This document shows, piece after piece, positions 37,286 to 46,574 of a stretch of 64,000 nt of DNA (position 1 is the first letter of the stretch; every line of letters starts with the position of its first letter). A model generated the notes under the pieces. The model was given only the letters and a program-made list of their open reading frames with translations. It was not told the DNA's origin and ran no database searches. A program made the position numbers and the translations under genes. The stretch covers positions 1-64,000 of the forward strand of contig CBIHOD010000016.1 of the NCBI GenBank assembly GCA_966211815.1, written 5' to 3'. The stretch comes from JANPCX01 sp966211815 (lineage in GTDB: Bacteria > Pseudomonadota > Gammaproteobacteria > Burkholderiales > Burkholderiaceae_C).

Positions 37286-38530
37286 ATGAGTCGTCGCCGC
37301 GTCGTCGTTACTGGGCTGGGCTTGATAAGCCCTGTAGGCAATACGGTTGCTGAAGGCTGGGCCAATTTGCTTTCGGGCAAATCGGGCATCGCCAACATCA
37401 CCCGTTTCGATGCCTCCAACTTCGCCTGCAAATTCGCGGGCGAGGTCAAGGGCTTCAACATCGAGGATTACATCCCCGGCAAAGAAGCCCGCCATATGGA
37501 CACCTTCATCCATTTCGGCTTGGCGGCCGCCATCCAGGCTGTGGTCGACTCTGGATTGCCGACCGGCGATGCGCTCCCGCAGGAGCAGGCCGAGCGCATC
37601 GGTTGCATGCTTGGCTCGGGCATCGGCGGCCTGCCGCTGATCGAAGAGACCCATGGAGACCTCACCGCGCGCGGACCACGGCGCATCTCGCCTTTCTTCA
37701 TCCCGGCTTCCATCGTCAACATGATCTCCGGCCATGTGTCCATCAAGTTCGGCTTCCAAGGGCCCAACCTGGCGGTCGCGACGGCCTGCACGACGGGCTT
37801 GCATTCGATCGGCGAAGCGGGTCGCCTGATCGAATACGGCGACGCGGACGTGATGGTGGCAGGCGGGGCCGAGGCCGCGGTCTCCCCCTTGGGCGTCGGG
37901 GGGTTCGCCGCCGCGCGTGCCCTGTCCACGCGCAACGACGATCCGTCGACCGCGTCGCGCCCCTGGGACAAGGACCGCGACGGTTTCGTGCTCGGCGAGG
38001 GCGCCGGGGTGCTCGTCCTCGAAGAATACGAACACGCCAAGCGGCGCGGCGCCAAGGTCTACGCCGAATTGGCGGGCTTCGGCATGGGGGCTGACGCCTT
38101 CCACATGACGGCGCCCAATGTCGACGGCCCCAAGCGTTCCATGCTGGCCGCCTTGCGCAACGCCGGCGTCAGCGCCGACCAGATCCAGTATCTGAACGCG
38201 CATGGCACGTCCACGCCGCTGGGGGACGTCAACGAGACCAACGCCATCAAGCTGGCGTTCGGCCACCATGCGAAAAACCTCGTGGTGAATTCCACGAAGT
38301 CCATGACGGGCCACCTGCTGGGCGGCGCCGGCGGGATCGAGTCGGTCTTCACCGTGCTCGCCCTGCACAACCAGGTTTCACCGCCCACCATCAACATCTT
38401 CAACCAGGACCCCGAGTGCGACCTGGATTACTGCGCCAACACCGCCCGTGAGATGAAGATGGACTATGCGCTCAAGAACAATTTCGGTTTCGGCGGCACC
38501 AACGGCAGCTTGGTTTTCAAGCGGGCCTGA
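37286..38530 (+). CDS. fabF: beta-ketoacyl-ACP synthase II
   Basis: FabF elongates acyl-ACP with malonyl-ACP and helps set membrane fluidity. The 414-residue protein starts RRVVVTGLGLISPVGN; the catalytic Cys is in VATACTTGLHSIG, with His in NAHGTSTPLGD and in GHLLGGAGGIE. It lies 41 bases after acpP and closes the fatty-acid cluster. Confidence 0.97.
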   Translation: MSRRRVVVTGLGLISPVGNTVAEGWANLLSGKSGIANITRFDASNFACKFAGEVKGFNIEDYIPGKEARHMDTFIHFGLAAAIQAVVDSGLPTGDALPQEQAERIGCMLGSGIGGLPLIEETHGDLTARGPRRISPFFIPASIVNMISGHVSIKFGFQGPNLAVATACTTGLHSIGEAGRLIEYGDADVMVAGGAEAAVSPLGVGGFAAARALSTRNDDPSTASRPWDKDRDGFVLGEGAGVLVLEEYEHAKRRGAKVYAELAGFGMGADAFHMTAPNVDGPKRSMLAALRNAGVSADQIQYLNAHGTSTPLGDVNETNAIKLAFGHHAKNLVVNSTKSMTGHLLGGAGGIESVFTVLALHNQVSPPTINIFNQDPECDLDYCANTAREMKMDYALKNNFGFGGTNGSLVFKRA

Positions 38531-38655
38531 AGGCGTTGCTGCTCCAGGAATGCAAGCGCGATTTCGCGCCGGTGGCGCCGCCGCGGCAATCCCTCTTGTC
38601 GTGCTTCCCGGCGGCTTGGTTTCTCTCGAGCCGCTCGAATAGTCCGCGGGGGACC

Positions 38656-39192
38656 ATGCAGCATTCCATCGCCGGCGTCGCCGGACCCCGAGCCTTGAAG
38701 CGGACCGCGCCTGCCGCGCACGCGCTGGTCGAGCGTTTCGATTCATGGGCCCTTGGCATCTGCGGTCTGGTGGTACTGGCCGCGGCCTCCCTGGCCGTCT
38801 GGCTGGCGTGTGCGTCGCAGCCTGAGGGCAGTGTCGGCGCGTCTTCCGCCACCGTCTGGTCTTCCGCGTTGGTTTCTCTCCTTGCGCTGGCATGCCCGTT
38901 GTTCTCCCTGAGGCCGCCGCCGTGCAGCCTGCGTTGGGACGGGCAGGCGTGGCACTTGGGCCCGGCGAGCAGCGTCGGCGCGGAACCTTGGCCTGTCCAA
39001 CTCGATGTCCACCTCGACCTGGGCGCCTGGATGCTGCTGCGGGTCCGGTCGACGGCTGCGGGTTTCCCACGGGCCTTCGCTTGGCTGCCTTTGCATAGGC
39101 GGGGCATGCCGCTGCAATGGCATGGGCTGCGCTGCGCGCTGTTCGCGCCCTTGTCGCGCGTGCCGATGGACGGGGGCGCGGGTCGAGCATGA
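38656..39192 (+). CDS. hypothetical membrane protein overlapping rpoE
   Basis: A 178-residue protein with two hydrophobic segments (about residues 32-52, LGICGLVVLAAASLAVWLA, and 64-82) followed by a soluble C-terminal part with WDGQAWHLGP and WLPLHRRGMP. I do not recognise the family by name, though a protein of this shape is often found between fabF and rpoE in related bacteria. Its stop overlaps the rpoE ATG by four bases, so it is probably co-translated with the sigma factor; a link to envelope stress is an inference. A TTG at 38536 is a less likely start. Confidence 0.7.
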   Translation: MQHSIAGVAGPRALKRTAPAAHALVERFDSWALGICGLVVLAAASLAVWLACASQPEGSVGASSATVWSSALVSLLALACPLFSLRPPPCSLRWDGQAWHLGPASSVGAEPWPVQLDVHLDLGAWMLLRVRSTAAGFPRAFAWLPLHRRGMPLQWHGLRCALFAPLSRVPMDGGAGRA

Positions 39193-39809
39193 CGGATCGC
39201 ATCTTGGCGCCCGATGCGGACGCGCCCCTGATCGAGCGTGTCAAGAACGGCGACATCAAGGCGTTCGAGATGCTGGTGGTCAAGTACCAGCGCAGGGTCG
39301 AGCGGCTGATCGCCCGCATGGTCCGCGATGTGGACCTGGTCCAGGACATCGCCCAGGAGACTTTCATCCGCGCTTACCGGGCCATCCCCCAGTTCCGCGG
39401 CGAAAGCGCCTTCTACACCTGGCTCTACCGCATCGCGGTCAACACGGCCAAGAAGTCCCTGCTCGAGCTCAAGCGCGATCCGCTGGTCACCGAGGCTGCC
39501 CGGCTGTCACGCGAAGAGGAAGACGAAACTTCTCGCGTCGAGAACGAACTAAGCGACGGCGAAACCCCCGATGCCGTGCTGGCGAGCAAGCAAGTGGCCT
39601 CCGCGGTCAACGCCGCGGTGGAGGCGCTTTCTGACGACTTGCGGCAAGCCATCACGCTGCGGGAGATCGAAGGCTTGAGTTACGAAGAGATCGCCGAGAT
39701 GATGAACTGCCCCATCGGCACGGTGAGGTCGCGCATTTTCAGGGCGCGGGAAGCCATCGCCCTGCGCCTGCGTCCCTTGCTGGACACGCGCGACGGCGAT
39801 CGCTGGTAA
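39189..39809 (+). CDS. rpoE: RNA polymerase sigma factor RpoE (sigma-24)
   Basis: An ECF sigma factor that directs transcription of envelope-stress genes. Region 2 shows EMLVVKYQRRVERLIARMV, DIAQETFIRAYRAI and FRGESAFYTWLYRIA; region 4 shows LREIEGLSYEEIAEMMNCP and GTVRSRIFRAREAI. At 206 residues it is normal length. The next genes encode its regulators RseA, RseB and a periplasmic protease, the standard arrangement. In known systems RpoE promotes its own operon; a promoter was not identified here. Confidence 0.96.
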   Translation: MTDRILAPDADAPLIERVKNGDIKAFEMLVVKYQRRVERLIARMVRDVDLVQDIAQETFIRAYRAIPQFRGESAFYTWLYRIAVNTAKKSLLELKRDPLVTEAARLSREEEDETSRVENELSDGETPDAVLASKQVASAVNAAVEALSDDLRQAITLREIEGLSYEEIAEMMNCPIGTVRSRIFRAREAIALRLRPLLDTRDGDRW

Positions 39810-39864
39810 TTCGGGGTGAACCTTTTTGCCCGGCAATGAATCTGACTTGGAACTGGAGTGCGGC

Positions 39865-40533
39865 ATGCCCAACGAACCCGTCAACACTGAACTCGACGAT
39901 GCGCTGATGTCGGCCCTGGCCGATGGAGAGCTCGATGCGGATGACGCCGACCGGGCTTGCGCGCTGTGGCGGGCCAGCGAGGGCGCCCGCGCGAAGTGGA
40001 GCGACTACCAAGTGATCGGCGATGTGTTGCGATCCGAAGAGCTGGCGCGCAGCCGGGGCCATGACAGCGCTTTCCTGGCGCGGGTGCAGGCCCAGCTGGC
40101 CCTCGAACCAGTGGTCCTGGCGCCCCAGGCCGCCCGCCCGGCGTTGCCGCAGCCCGATGCGGCGGTTCCGATGGCGGTGTCGGCCGGCGGTGGCCGCAGG
40201 GCATCGGCGCGGTGGGGATGGTTGGCGCCGTCCGCGGTCGCCGCTGGCGTGGTGATGGTCGCCGGCGCCTGGACGCTGACGCGCTCGCCGCTCGGCGGGG
40301 AAGGTGAGACTCTTTCCGCTGCGCCGCCCGTCGCCCCCCAGATCGTCGCCGTCTCAGCTTCTGCCCCGTCCCTGTTGGAGCCACCGGAATCACCGAGCGG
40401 TAACGGCGCCTTGATGCGCGACGAGCAACTCGACCGTTACCTGGCCGCCCACAAGCAGTTTTCGTCCGCCTCCGCGCTCGGCGCCCCGCCCGGCGCGCTC
40501 AGGCAAGTGACCGTCGAAGCGGCAGGCCGCTGA
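39865..40533 (+). CDS. rseA: anti-sigma-E factor RseA/MucA
   Basis: A 222-residue inner-membrane protein that holds sigma-E inactive until stress proteolysis. The N-terminal cytoplasmic domain has DDALMSALADGELDADD and WSDYQVIGDVLRSE, which contact the sigma factor; a single membrane helix lies near 118-138 (LAPSAVAAGVVMVAGAW), and the rest is periplasmic with ERYLAAH-like DRYLAAHKQFS. The ATG at 39865 has GGAG upstream; a TTG at 39826 is a weaker alternative. It is 56 bases after rpoE and three before rseB. Confidence 0.9.
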   Translation: MPNEPVNTELDDALMSALADGELDADDADRACALWRASEGARAKWSDYQVIGDVLRSEELARSRGHDSAFLARVQAQLALEPVVLAPQAARPALPQPDAAVPMAVSAGGGRRASARWGWLAPSAVAAGVVMVAGAWTLTRSPLGGEGETLSAAPPVAPQIVAVSASAPSLLEPPESPSGNGALMRDEQLDRYLAAHKQFSSASALGAPPGALRQVTVEAAGR

Positions 40534-40536
40534 CAA

Positions 40537-41580
40537 ATGCTCGCACTCGTCCGCCTCGGCCGGCGTCCCGTCCTCGGCTGCACGTTCGGTGCCTTGGCGC
40601 TGGGCTGGCTGCCCTTCGCCGGCGCGCAAACGTCCACGGTGCCCCGACCCGACCAGGTCATCGAAGGCAAGGACACGCGGGCGTGGCTGATGCGGGTCCA
40701 TGACGCGCCCAAACAGCGCAGCTACGCCGGCACCTTCGTGTTCAGTTCGGGCGGGGCCATGAGCAGCGCCCGCATCGCGCACTACTGCGAAGGCGGCAGC
40801 CAGTACGAACGCATCGATTCGCTCGACGGCCCGCCCCGCCAGGTGTTCAGGCACAACGACGTGGTCCACACCGTGTGGCCCCAAAGCCGCGTGGTCGTCG
40901 TCGAGCAGCGCGACAGCCGGTCGGTCTTCCCCGCGTTGCTCCTCAACGCGGACGACCAGATCTTCGTCAACTACGAGGTGCGCTCCAAGGGCACCGAGCG
41001 CGTGGCCGGCCACGACGCCAACGTCATCCACCTGAAACCCCGCGACATCTACCGCTACGGCTACCGGCTGTGGTCCGAAATTTCGTCCGGCCTGCTGCTG
41101 CGCGCGGACGTGCTCGGCGAGCGCAACGAGGTGCTGGAGTCTTCCGCCTTCTCCGACGTCGCCATCGGCATCAAGGCGCAGCCCGAACTCGTCCTTGCGG
41201 CGATGAAGAAACTCGACGGCTACCGCGTCGTCAAATCCCAGCTGACCCCGGCCCGGCTGGACGAGCAGGGCTGGGTGATGCGCGCCTCCGTGCCCGGCTT
41301 CAGGCAGCTCAGCTGCTTCAAGCGCCCGCTGGACGAAGTCGCCGCGAAAGACGCCGAACAGCAACCCGCCCTGCAGGTCGTCTACTCCGACGGTCTGACC
41401 CACGTTTCGCTTTTCATCGAGCCTTTCGACGGCGCCCGGCATGGCAGGCCGTCCTTTTCGGTGTCGGGTGCCACGCGCACTTTCTCCCGGCGCCACAAGG
41501 ACTGGTGGATCACCGCCGTCGGCGATGTGCCCTTGAGCACGCTGCGCCTCTTTTCGGAAGGCTTGGACAGAAATAAATAA
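40537..41580 (+). CDS. rseB: sigma-E regulatory protein RseB/MucB
   Basis: A 347-residue periplasmic protein that binds RseA and protects it from cleavage, sensing lipopolysaccharide or lipoprotein intermediates in relatives. A signal peptide ends near LPFAGAQT. The domain has the SYAGTFVFSSGGAMSSARIAHY start, VWPQSRVVVVEQRD, RDIYRYGYRLW and a C-terminal HKDWWITAVGDVP. It closely follows rseA. Confidence 0.93.
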   Translation: MLALVRLGRRPVLGCTFGALALGWLPFAGAQTSTVPRPDQVIEGKDTRAWLMRVHDAPKQRSYAGTFVFSSGGAMSSARIAHYCEGGSQYERIDSLDGPPRQVFRHNDVVHTVWPQSRVVVVEQRDSRSVFPALLLNADDQIFVNYEVRSKGTERVAGHDANVIHLKPRDIYRYGYRLWSEISSGLLLRADVLGERNEVLESSAFSDVAIGIKAQPELVLAAMKKLDGYRVVKSQLTPARLDEQGWVMRASVPGFRQLSCFKRPLDEVAAKDAEQQPALQVVYSDGLTHVSLFIEPFDGARHGRPSFSVSGATRTFSRRHKDWWITAVGDVPLSTLRLFSEGLDRNK

Positions 41581-41632
41581 ATATTTGAATCAGCGGCCAG
41601 GCTGGCTTGGCGTGTGGGATGGGAGGTGAGGA

Positions 41633-43177
41633 GTGATTGTTTCGACGTCTTTTACTCGCATGGGATTCAACATGACACAGTCTGATTCACGGCTGCCGCG
41701 GCATGCGGCGCATCTTTTTGGTCGGGCGGTTTCCTTCTTCTCGGCCGCAATGCTGGCCTTGTGCCTCACGGCCGGCTGGCCTTCCACCAGCCAGGCGCAA
41801 GGCAGCTTGCCCGACTTCACCGAACTGGTGGATAAGGTCGGCCCGGCGGTGGTCAACATCCGGACCACAGAGCGCGTGCGCGGTGCCGGCCGGCAAGGCG
41901 GCTCGCCCGAGATCGACGAGGACATGCTGGAGTTCTTCCGCAGGTTCGGGTTGCCGATACCCGGCAACCCCGGCTCGCCGCCCGGGCGGGGTCGCGGGGC
42001 TCCCCAGCAACAGCCGGAAGGCGAAGCCCAACCGCGCGGCGTGGGCTCGGGTTTCATCCTGAGCGCCGACGGTTATGTGATGACCAATGCCCATGTCGTG
42101 GACGGCGCCGACGAAGTCTTCGTCACGCTGACGGACAAGCGCGAATTCAAGGCTCGCGTGGTGGGCGCCGACAAGCGTTCCGATGTCGCGCTGGTGAAGA
42201 TCGACGCCACCGGCCTGGCGACCGTGCGGGTCGGCGACGTGTCGCGTCTGAAGGTCGGCGAATGGGTGATGGCGATCGGTTCGCCCTTCGGCCTCGAAAA
42301 CACGGTGACCGCCGGCATCGTCAGCGCCAAGGCCCGCGACACCGGCGACCTCGTCCCTCTGATCCAGACCGACGTGGCGATCAACCCGGGCAACTCCGGC
42401 GGGCCCTTGATCAACCTCCGCGGCGAAGTGGTGGGCATCAATTCACAGATCTACAGCCGCTCCGGTGGCTTCATGGGCATTTCGTTCGCCATCCCGATCG
42501 ACGAGGCTTCCCGCGTGGCTGACCAGCTGCGCGCGAATGGCCGGGTCATCCGCGGCCGGATCGGCGTGCAAATCGACCAGGTCAGCAAGGAGGTGGCCGA
42601 ATCCATCGGCCTTGGCAAGCAGCAGGGCGCTTTCGTCCGGGGCGTCGAGTCCGGGGGGCCGGCGGAGAAGGCCGGCGTCGAGGCGGGTGACATCATCACC
42701 AAGTTCGAGGGCCGCAGCATCGAGAAGGCGGGCGACCTGCCGCGCATCGTGGGTTCGGTCAAGCCGGGGCAGAAGGCCACGTTGCAGGTGTTCCGCCGCG
42801 GCAGCTACAAGGACTTGACGGTCACGGTCGTGGAGTTCGAACAAGAGCGTTCTGCCCGATCCGGCAACAGCGACAAAGACCAGCGCCAAGCGCCGGTGCC
42901 TGTGGGCAGCTGGGGTTTGTCGGTGGCGGACCTGAGCGATGCTCAGCGGCGGGAGTCGAAAGTGAAGAACGGCGTCCGCGTCGAGGCCGCGGAAGGGGTG
43001 GCCGCACGGGCCGGCTTGCGCGAGGGCGACATCATCCTGGCTTTGGAAAACCATGAAATCAGCAGCGCCAAGCAATTCGAGTCGCTGATGTCCAAACAAG
43101 ACAAATCCAAAGTCGTGAATGTCTTGGTCAAGCGGGGCGATTTGGTCAGCTACCTGATCCTCCGGCCTTCGCGGTAG
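41633..43177 (+). CDS. mucD: periplasmic serine protease MucD/DegQ-type (Do family)
   Basis: An HtrA-family protease and chaperone of the periplasm that clears misfolded envelope proteins. The catalytic triad is visible: His in VMTNAHVVDGADEV, Asp in DKRSDVALVKID, Ser in INPGNSGGPLINL. Two PDZ domains follow (RGRIGVQIDQV to LQVFRRG, and VADLSDAQRRESKVKNGV to the end). I chose the GTG at 41633 because GGAGGTGA lies about six bases upstream; ATGs at 41660 and 41672 would give a shorter leader and are possible. A signal peptide ends near TSQAQG. It ends the rpoE operon. Confidence 0.93.
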   Translation: MIVSTSFTRMGFNMTQSDSRLPRHAAHLFGRAVSFFSAAMLALCLTAGWPSTSQAQGSLPDFTELVDKVGPAVVNIRTTERVRGAGRQGGSPEIDEDMLEFFRRFGLPIPGNPGSPPGRGRGAPQQQPEGEAQPRGVGSGFILSADGYVMTNAHVVDGADEVFVTLTDKREFKARVVGADKRSDVALVKIDATGLATVRVGDVSRLKVGEWVMAIGSPFGLENTVTAGIVSAKARDTGDLVPLIQTDVAINPGNSGGPLINLRGEVVGINSQIYSRSGGFMGISFAIPIDEASRVADQLRANGRVIRGRIGVQIDQVSKEVAESIGLGKQQGAFVRGVESGGPAEKAGVEAGDIITKFEGRSIEKAGDLPRIVGSVKPGQKATLQVFRRGSYKDLTVTVVEFEQERSARSGNSDKDQRQAPVPVGSWGLSVADLSDAQRRESKVKNGVRVEAAEGVAARAGLREGDIILALENHEISSAKQFESLMSKQDKSKVVNVLVKRGDLVSYLILRPSR

Positions 43178-43577
43178 GGTGTTTTTGCCTTCTCGGTTTT
43201 CCAACTCAGCCCTATGCGCTGAACGGGATGACAACCGAGTAGATCGCCCGGTCTTTCCGTATTGCAAGAAAACGCAGGTTTTGAGCCAGCGTTACATCTG
43301 AACTGAAGGCGCTTTAGGCGCCTTCAGTCATATGTTTGTGACGACTAACATAAAAGCATCGTCCCAAATTCAAGCCTGTTTGTGCCGGAATTTCACTGCC
43401 AATCGGGGCTTTTTTTGTCGTTTGGCGCAATGCTGGCAGAGGGCTCAAAGTATCCCCAACTGATCCACAAGGCTTTGTGTATAAAATGTGGAAAACTTTT
43501 GATGTTGGACGCCTGCAACGACAAGAAATCCAGTGTTGGCGCGGTTTCCAGCGGGGCGCTTTTGGCTACAATGAAAG
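43178..43577. other. gene-free stretch between mucD and the candidate small RNA
   Basis: Part of a 582-base gap with a lower G+C content than its flanks. It has a hairpin at 43302-43328, a T run at 43409-43415 without a strong stem, and the promoter-like TACAAT at 43567-43572. Reading frames here have no recognisable domain or ribosome binding site. Confidence 0.5.
43302..43328 (+). terminator. hairpin downstream of mucD, possible terminator
   Basis: A perfect 11-bp stem ACTGAAGGCGC / GCGCCTTCAGT (43302-43312 and 43318-43328) around a five-base loop, about 125 bases after the mucD stop. The following bases are CATATGTTTG, without a proper T run, so termination is plausible but not certain. 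Confidence 0.55.
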
Positions 43578-43642
43578 TCCAACATGCAGTTGCCATACGT
43601 TTTGTTGGAAGGCGCGTCACTCATTCGACGTGCCTTTTTTTT
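43578..43642 (+). ncRNA. candidate small RNA with terminator, upstream of lepA
   Basis: About 65 bases. TACAAT (43567-43572) is a plausible -10 box placing the start near 43578. The transcript would form a first hairpin TCCAACA/TGTTGGA (43578-43584 with 43603-43609) and then a terminator stem GGCGCGTC/GACGTGCC (43611-43618 with 43627-43634, one G-T pair) followed by eight T residues (43635-43642). The -35 region is weak. No open reading frame fits inside. It matches no RNA family I can name. It could also be the end of a longer mucD leader-less transcript. Confidence 0.5.
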
Positions 43643-43759
43643 AGCTTCAGCTCGGCGCTTACGCGCCCGCACATCGACAGCGGTGTGAGCCCGCGCTGCA
43701 ACAGCCATCGCTGTTGTGTCTCCGCGTGAAGGCGACAAGGCGACGACAGACCCTTTCCC

Positions 43760-45568
43760 ATGAATCACATCCGCAATTTCTCCATCATCGCCCACATCGA
43801 CCACGGCAAATCCACGCTGGCAGACCGATTGATCCACCGCTGCGGCGGCTTGAGCGACCGCGAAATGGAGGCGCAGGTGCTCGACTCGATGGACATCGAG
43901 CGCGAGCGCGGCATCACCATCAAGGCCCAGACCGCTTCGCTCCAATACCTGGCGCGCGACGGAGTCACCTACAACCTCAACCTGATCGACACGCCCGGGC
44001 ACGTCGACTTCTCCTATGAAGTGAGCCGCTCGCTGTCCGCCTGCGAAGGCGCTTTGCTGGTGGTCGACGCCTCGCAGGGCGTGGAGGCGCAGACGGTGGC
44101 GAACTGCTACACGGCGCTCGACCTGGGGGTCGAAGTCATCCCGGTGCTCAACAAGATGGACCTGCCGCAAGCCGATCCCGAGCGAGCGAAGGAAGAGGTC
44201 GAGGACGTGATCGGCATCGACGCCACGGACGCCATCCCCTGCTCCGCCAAGACGGGAATGGGCCTGGACGAGATCCTGGAAGCCATCATCACCCGCATGC
44301 CGCCGCCGCGCGGCAACCCCGACGGCCCGCCGCGCGCGATGATCGTGGACAGCTGGTTCGACAACTATGTCGGCGTGGTGATGCTGGTGCGCGTGGTCGA
44401 CGGCAGCCTCGCCAAGGGCGAACGCATCCGCATGATGGCGACCAACACCGTGTACGGCATCGAGCACATGGGGGTCTTCACGCCGAAGTCGATGCCCCGC
44501 GATTCGCTCAAGGCGGGCGAAGTGGGTTTCGTGATCTGCGGCATCAAGGAGTTGCAGGCCGCCAAAGTGGGCGACACCATCACCCTGGAGAAGAAGCTGC
44601 CGAACAACGCGGGACCGGCTTCAGAGGCGCTGCCCGGGTTCAAGGAGATCCAGCCCCAGGTGTTCGCTGGGCTCTACCCCACCGAGGCCAGCGAATACGA
44701 CCAGCTGCGCGACGCGCTGGAGAAGTTGAAGCTCAACGACTCGTCGCTGCGCTACGAACCCGAGGTCAGCCAGGCGCTGGGCTTCGGTTTCCGCTGCGGC
44801 TTCCTCGGCCTGTTGCACATGGAGATCGTGCAGGAGCGTCTGGAGCGCGAGTTCGACCAGGACCTCATCACCACCGCACCCAGCGTGGTTTATGAAGTGG
44901 TCAAGGGCGATGGCGAAGTCATCATGGTGGAGAACCCCTCCAAGATGCCCGACCAGGGCAAGATCCAGGAGATCCGCGAGCCCATCGTCACGGTGCACCT
45001 GTACATGCCGCAGGACTACGTGGGCCCGGTGATGACGCTGGCCAACCAGAAGCGCGGCGTGCAGCTGAACATGGCCTACCACGGCCGCCAGGTCATGCTG
45101 ACCTACGAGCTGCCGCTGGCCGAGATCGTGCTGGACTTCTTCGACAAGCTCAAGAGCGTGTCGCGCGGCTATGCCTCGATGGACTACGAGTTCAAGGAGT
45201 ACCGCGCGGCCGACGTCGTCAAGGTGGACATCCTGCTCAACGGCGACCGGGTGGATGCGCTGTCGATCATCGTGCACCGCAGCCAGAGCCAGTACCGCGG
45301 CAGGGCGGTGGTCGCCAAGATGCGCGAGCTGATTTCCCGCCAGCAATACGACGTCGCGGTGCAGGCGGCGATCGGCGCGAACATCATCGCGCGTGAGACA
45401 ATCAAGGCCCTCAGGAAGAACGTCATCGCCAAGTGCTACGGCGGCGACATCACCCGCAAGCGCAAGCTGCTGGACAAACAAAAAGCAGGCAAAAAACGCA
45501 TGAAGCAGATCGGCTCTGTCGAAGTGCCGCAGGAAGCGTTCCTTGCCATTCTCCAAGTGGAAGATTGA
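43760..45568 (+). CDS. lepA: elongation factor 4 (LepA)
   Basis: A 602-residue translational GTPase that acts on ribosomes, with roles in back-translocation or initiation-complex assembly. The G motifs are AHIDHGKSTLADR, DTPGHVDFSYEV and NKMDLP; the family's FRCGFLGLLHMEI and the C-terminal KALRKNVIAKCYGGDITRKRKLL are diagnostic. Its stop shares one base with the lepB start. Confidence 0.97.
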   Translation: MNHIRNFSIIAHIDHGKSTLADRLIHRCGGLSDREMEAQVLDSMDIERERGITIKAQTASLQYLARDGVTYNLNLIDTPGHVDFSYEVSRSLSACEGALLVVDASQGVEAQTVANCYTALDLGVEVIPVLNKMDLPQADPERAKEEVEDVIGIDATDAIPCSAKTGMGLDEILEAIITRMPPPRGNPDGPPRAMIVDSWFDNYVGVVMLVRVVDGSLAKGERIRMMATNTVYGIEHMGVFTPKSMPRDSLKAGEVGFVICGIKELQAAKVGDTITLEKKLPNNAGPASEALPGFKEIQPQVFAGLYPTEASEYDQLRDALEKLKLNDSSLRYEPEVSQALGFGFRCGFLGLLHMEIVQERLEREFDQDLITTAPSVVYEVVKGDGEVIMVENPSKMPDQGKIQEIREPIVTVHLYMPQDYVGPVMTLANQKRGVQLNMAYHGRQVMLTYELPLAEIVLDFFDKLKSVSRGYASMDYEFKEYRAADVVKVDILLNGDRVDALSIIVHRSQSQYRGRAVVAKMRELISRQQYDVAVQAAIGANIIARETIKALRKNVIAKCYGGDITRKRKLLDKQKAGKKRMKQIGSVEVPQEAFLAILQVED

Positions 45569-46536
45569 TGAGCGCGTTGACCGGTTTGCTCTATGGTGCG
45601 TTGGCCGTCTACCTCGGCGGCTGGTATTTCGGCAAATGGACAGGCAACTTCTCCCTGCTGCTGTTCTGCCTGACGGTCTTCACCTTCGCCTACTGGTTGG
45701 CCGAGCGCTTCGTCTTCGCCCCGCGCCGGCAACGCGACGCGGCCAGCCTTGAGCAGCAGGCCCGCGCCAAGCGCGAGTCCCTGGCGCAGCAAGGCATCCA
45801 GAAAGTCGACGACGACGCCGGCCTCGCGCAAGCCAGGCAGGCCCTGCTGGCGCAACCTTGGTGGCTGGACTGGACCGCGGGCCTTTTCCCGGTGATCCTG
45901 GCGGTTTTCCTGCTGCGGTCTTTCCTTTTCGAGCCGTTCAAGATCCCGTCAGGCTCGATGATCCCGACGCTGCTGGTCGGCGACCTGATCCTGGTGAACA
46001 AATTCCACTACGGCGTCCGGTTGCCGGTGATCAACAAGAAGATCATCGACAACCATGAGCCCCAACGCGGCGATGTCATGGTGTTCCGCTACCCGTTGGA
46101 CGTCAACATCGACTACATCAAGCGGGTGGTCGGCGTCCCTGGCGATCAAATCAGCTACCGGAACCAGCGCCTCTACGTCAACGGCGAACTCGTCGCGACC
46201 CAGCCTTTGCCCGATTTCTACGACGACGATTCCTTGCGCTACGCCAAGCAATACAGCGAGAAGCTCGGGGATGTGGAGCATCGCATCCTGGTCGACGTGA
46301 ACCGGCCTTCGTTCTTTTCGCCCGTGGCTTTCCCTTACCGGGAAAACTGCAGCTACAGTCCCGAAGGCGTGACCTGCAAGGTCCCGGAAAAACACTATTT
46401 CATGATGGGTGACAACAGGGACAATTCGCAGGATTCCCGCTACTGGGGATTCGTGCCCGATGAAAACATCGTGGGACGGGCGTTTTTCGTATGGATGAAC
46501 TTCGGCAATCTCAGCCGCATCGGGCGTTTCCATTGA
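45568..46536 (+). CDS. lepB: signal peptidase I
   Basis: LepB removes signal peptides from exported proteins at the inner membrane. The 322-residue protein has two N-terminal membrane segments (LTGLLYGALAVYLGGWYF and SLLLFCLTVFTFAYWLA) and another near TAGLFPVILAVFLL, then the catalytic Ser in PSGSMIPTLLVGD and Lys in YIKRVVGVPGD; MMGDNRDNSQDSR is the closing family box. It follows lepA without a gap. Confidence 0.96.
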   Translation: MSALTGLLYGALAVYLGGWYFGKWTGNFSLLLFCLTVFTFAYWLAERFVFAPRRQRDAASLEQQARAKRESLAQQGIQKVDDDAGLAQARQALLAQPWWLDWTAGLFPVILAVFLLRSFLFEPFKIPSGSMIPTLLVGDLILVNKFHYGVRLPVINKKIIDNHEPQRGDVMVFRYPLDVNIDYIKRVVGVPGDQISYRNQRLYVNGELVATQPLPDFYDDDSLRYAKQYSEKLGDVEHRILVDVNRPSFFSPVAFPYRENCSYSPEGVTCKVPEKHYFMMGDNRDNSQDSRYWGFVPDENIVGRAFFVWMNFGNLSRIGRFH

Positions 46537-46574
46537 ATGCGCGCATTCGCACAGGAAAAAAAGAGGCAACAAGC

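Noticed and set aside
43393..43620. A 75-codon minus-strand frame in the mucD-lepA gap
   Set aside because: It lacks a ribosome binding site and a recognisable domain and lies over the candidate small RNA and its promoter.
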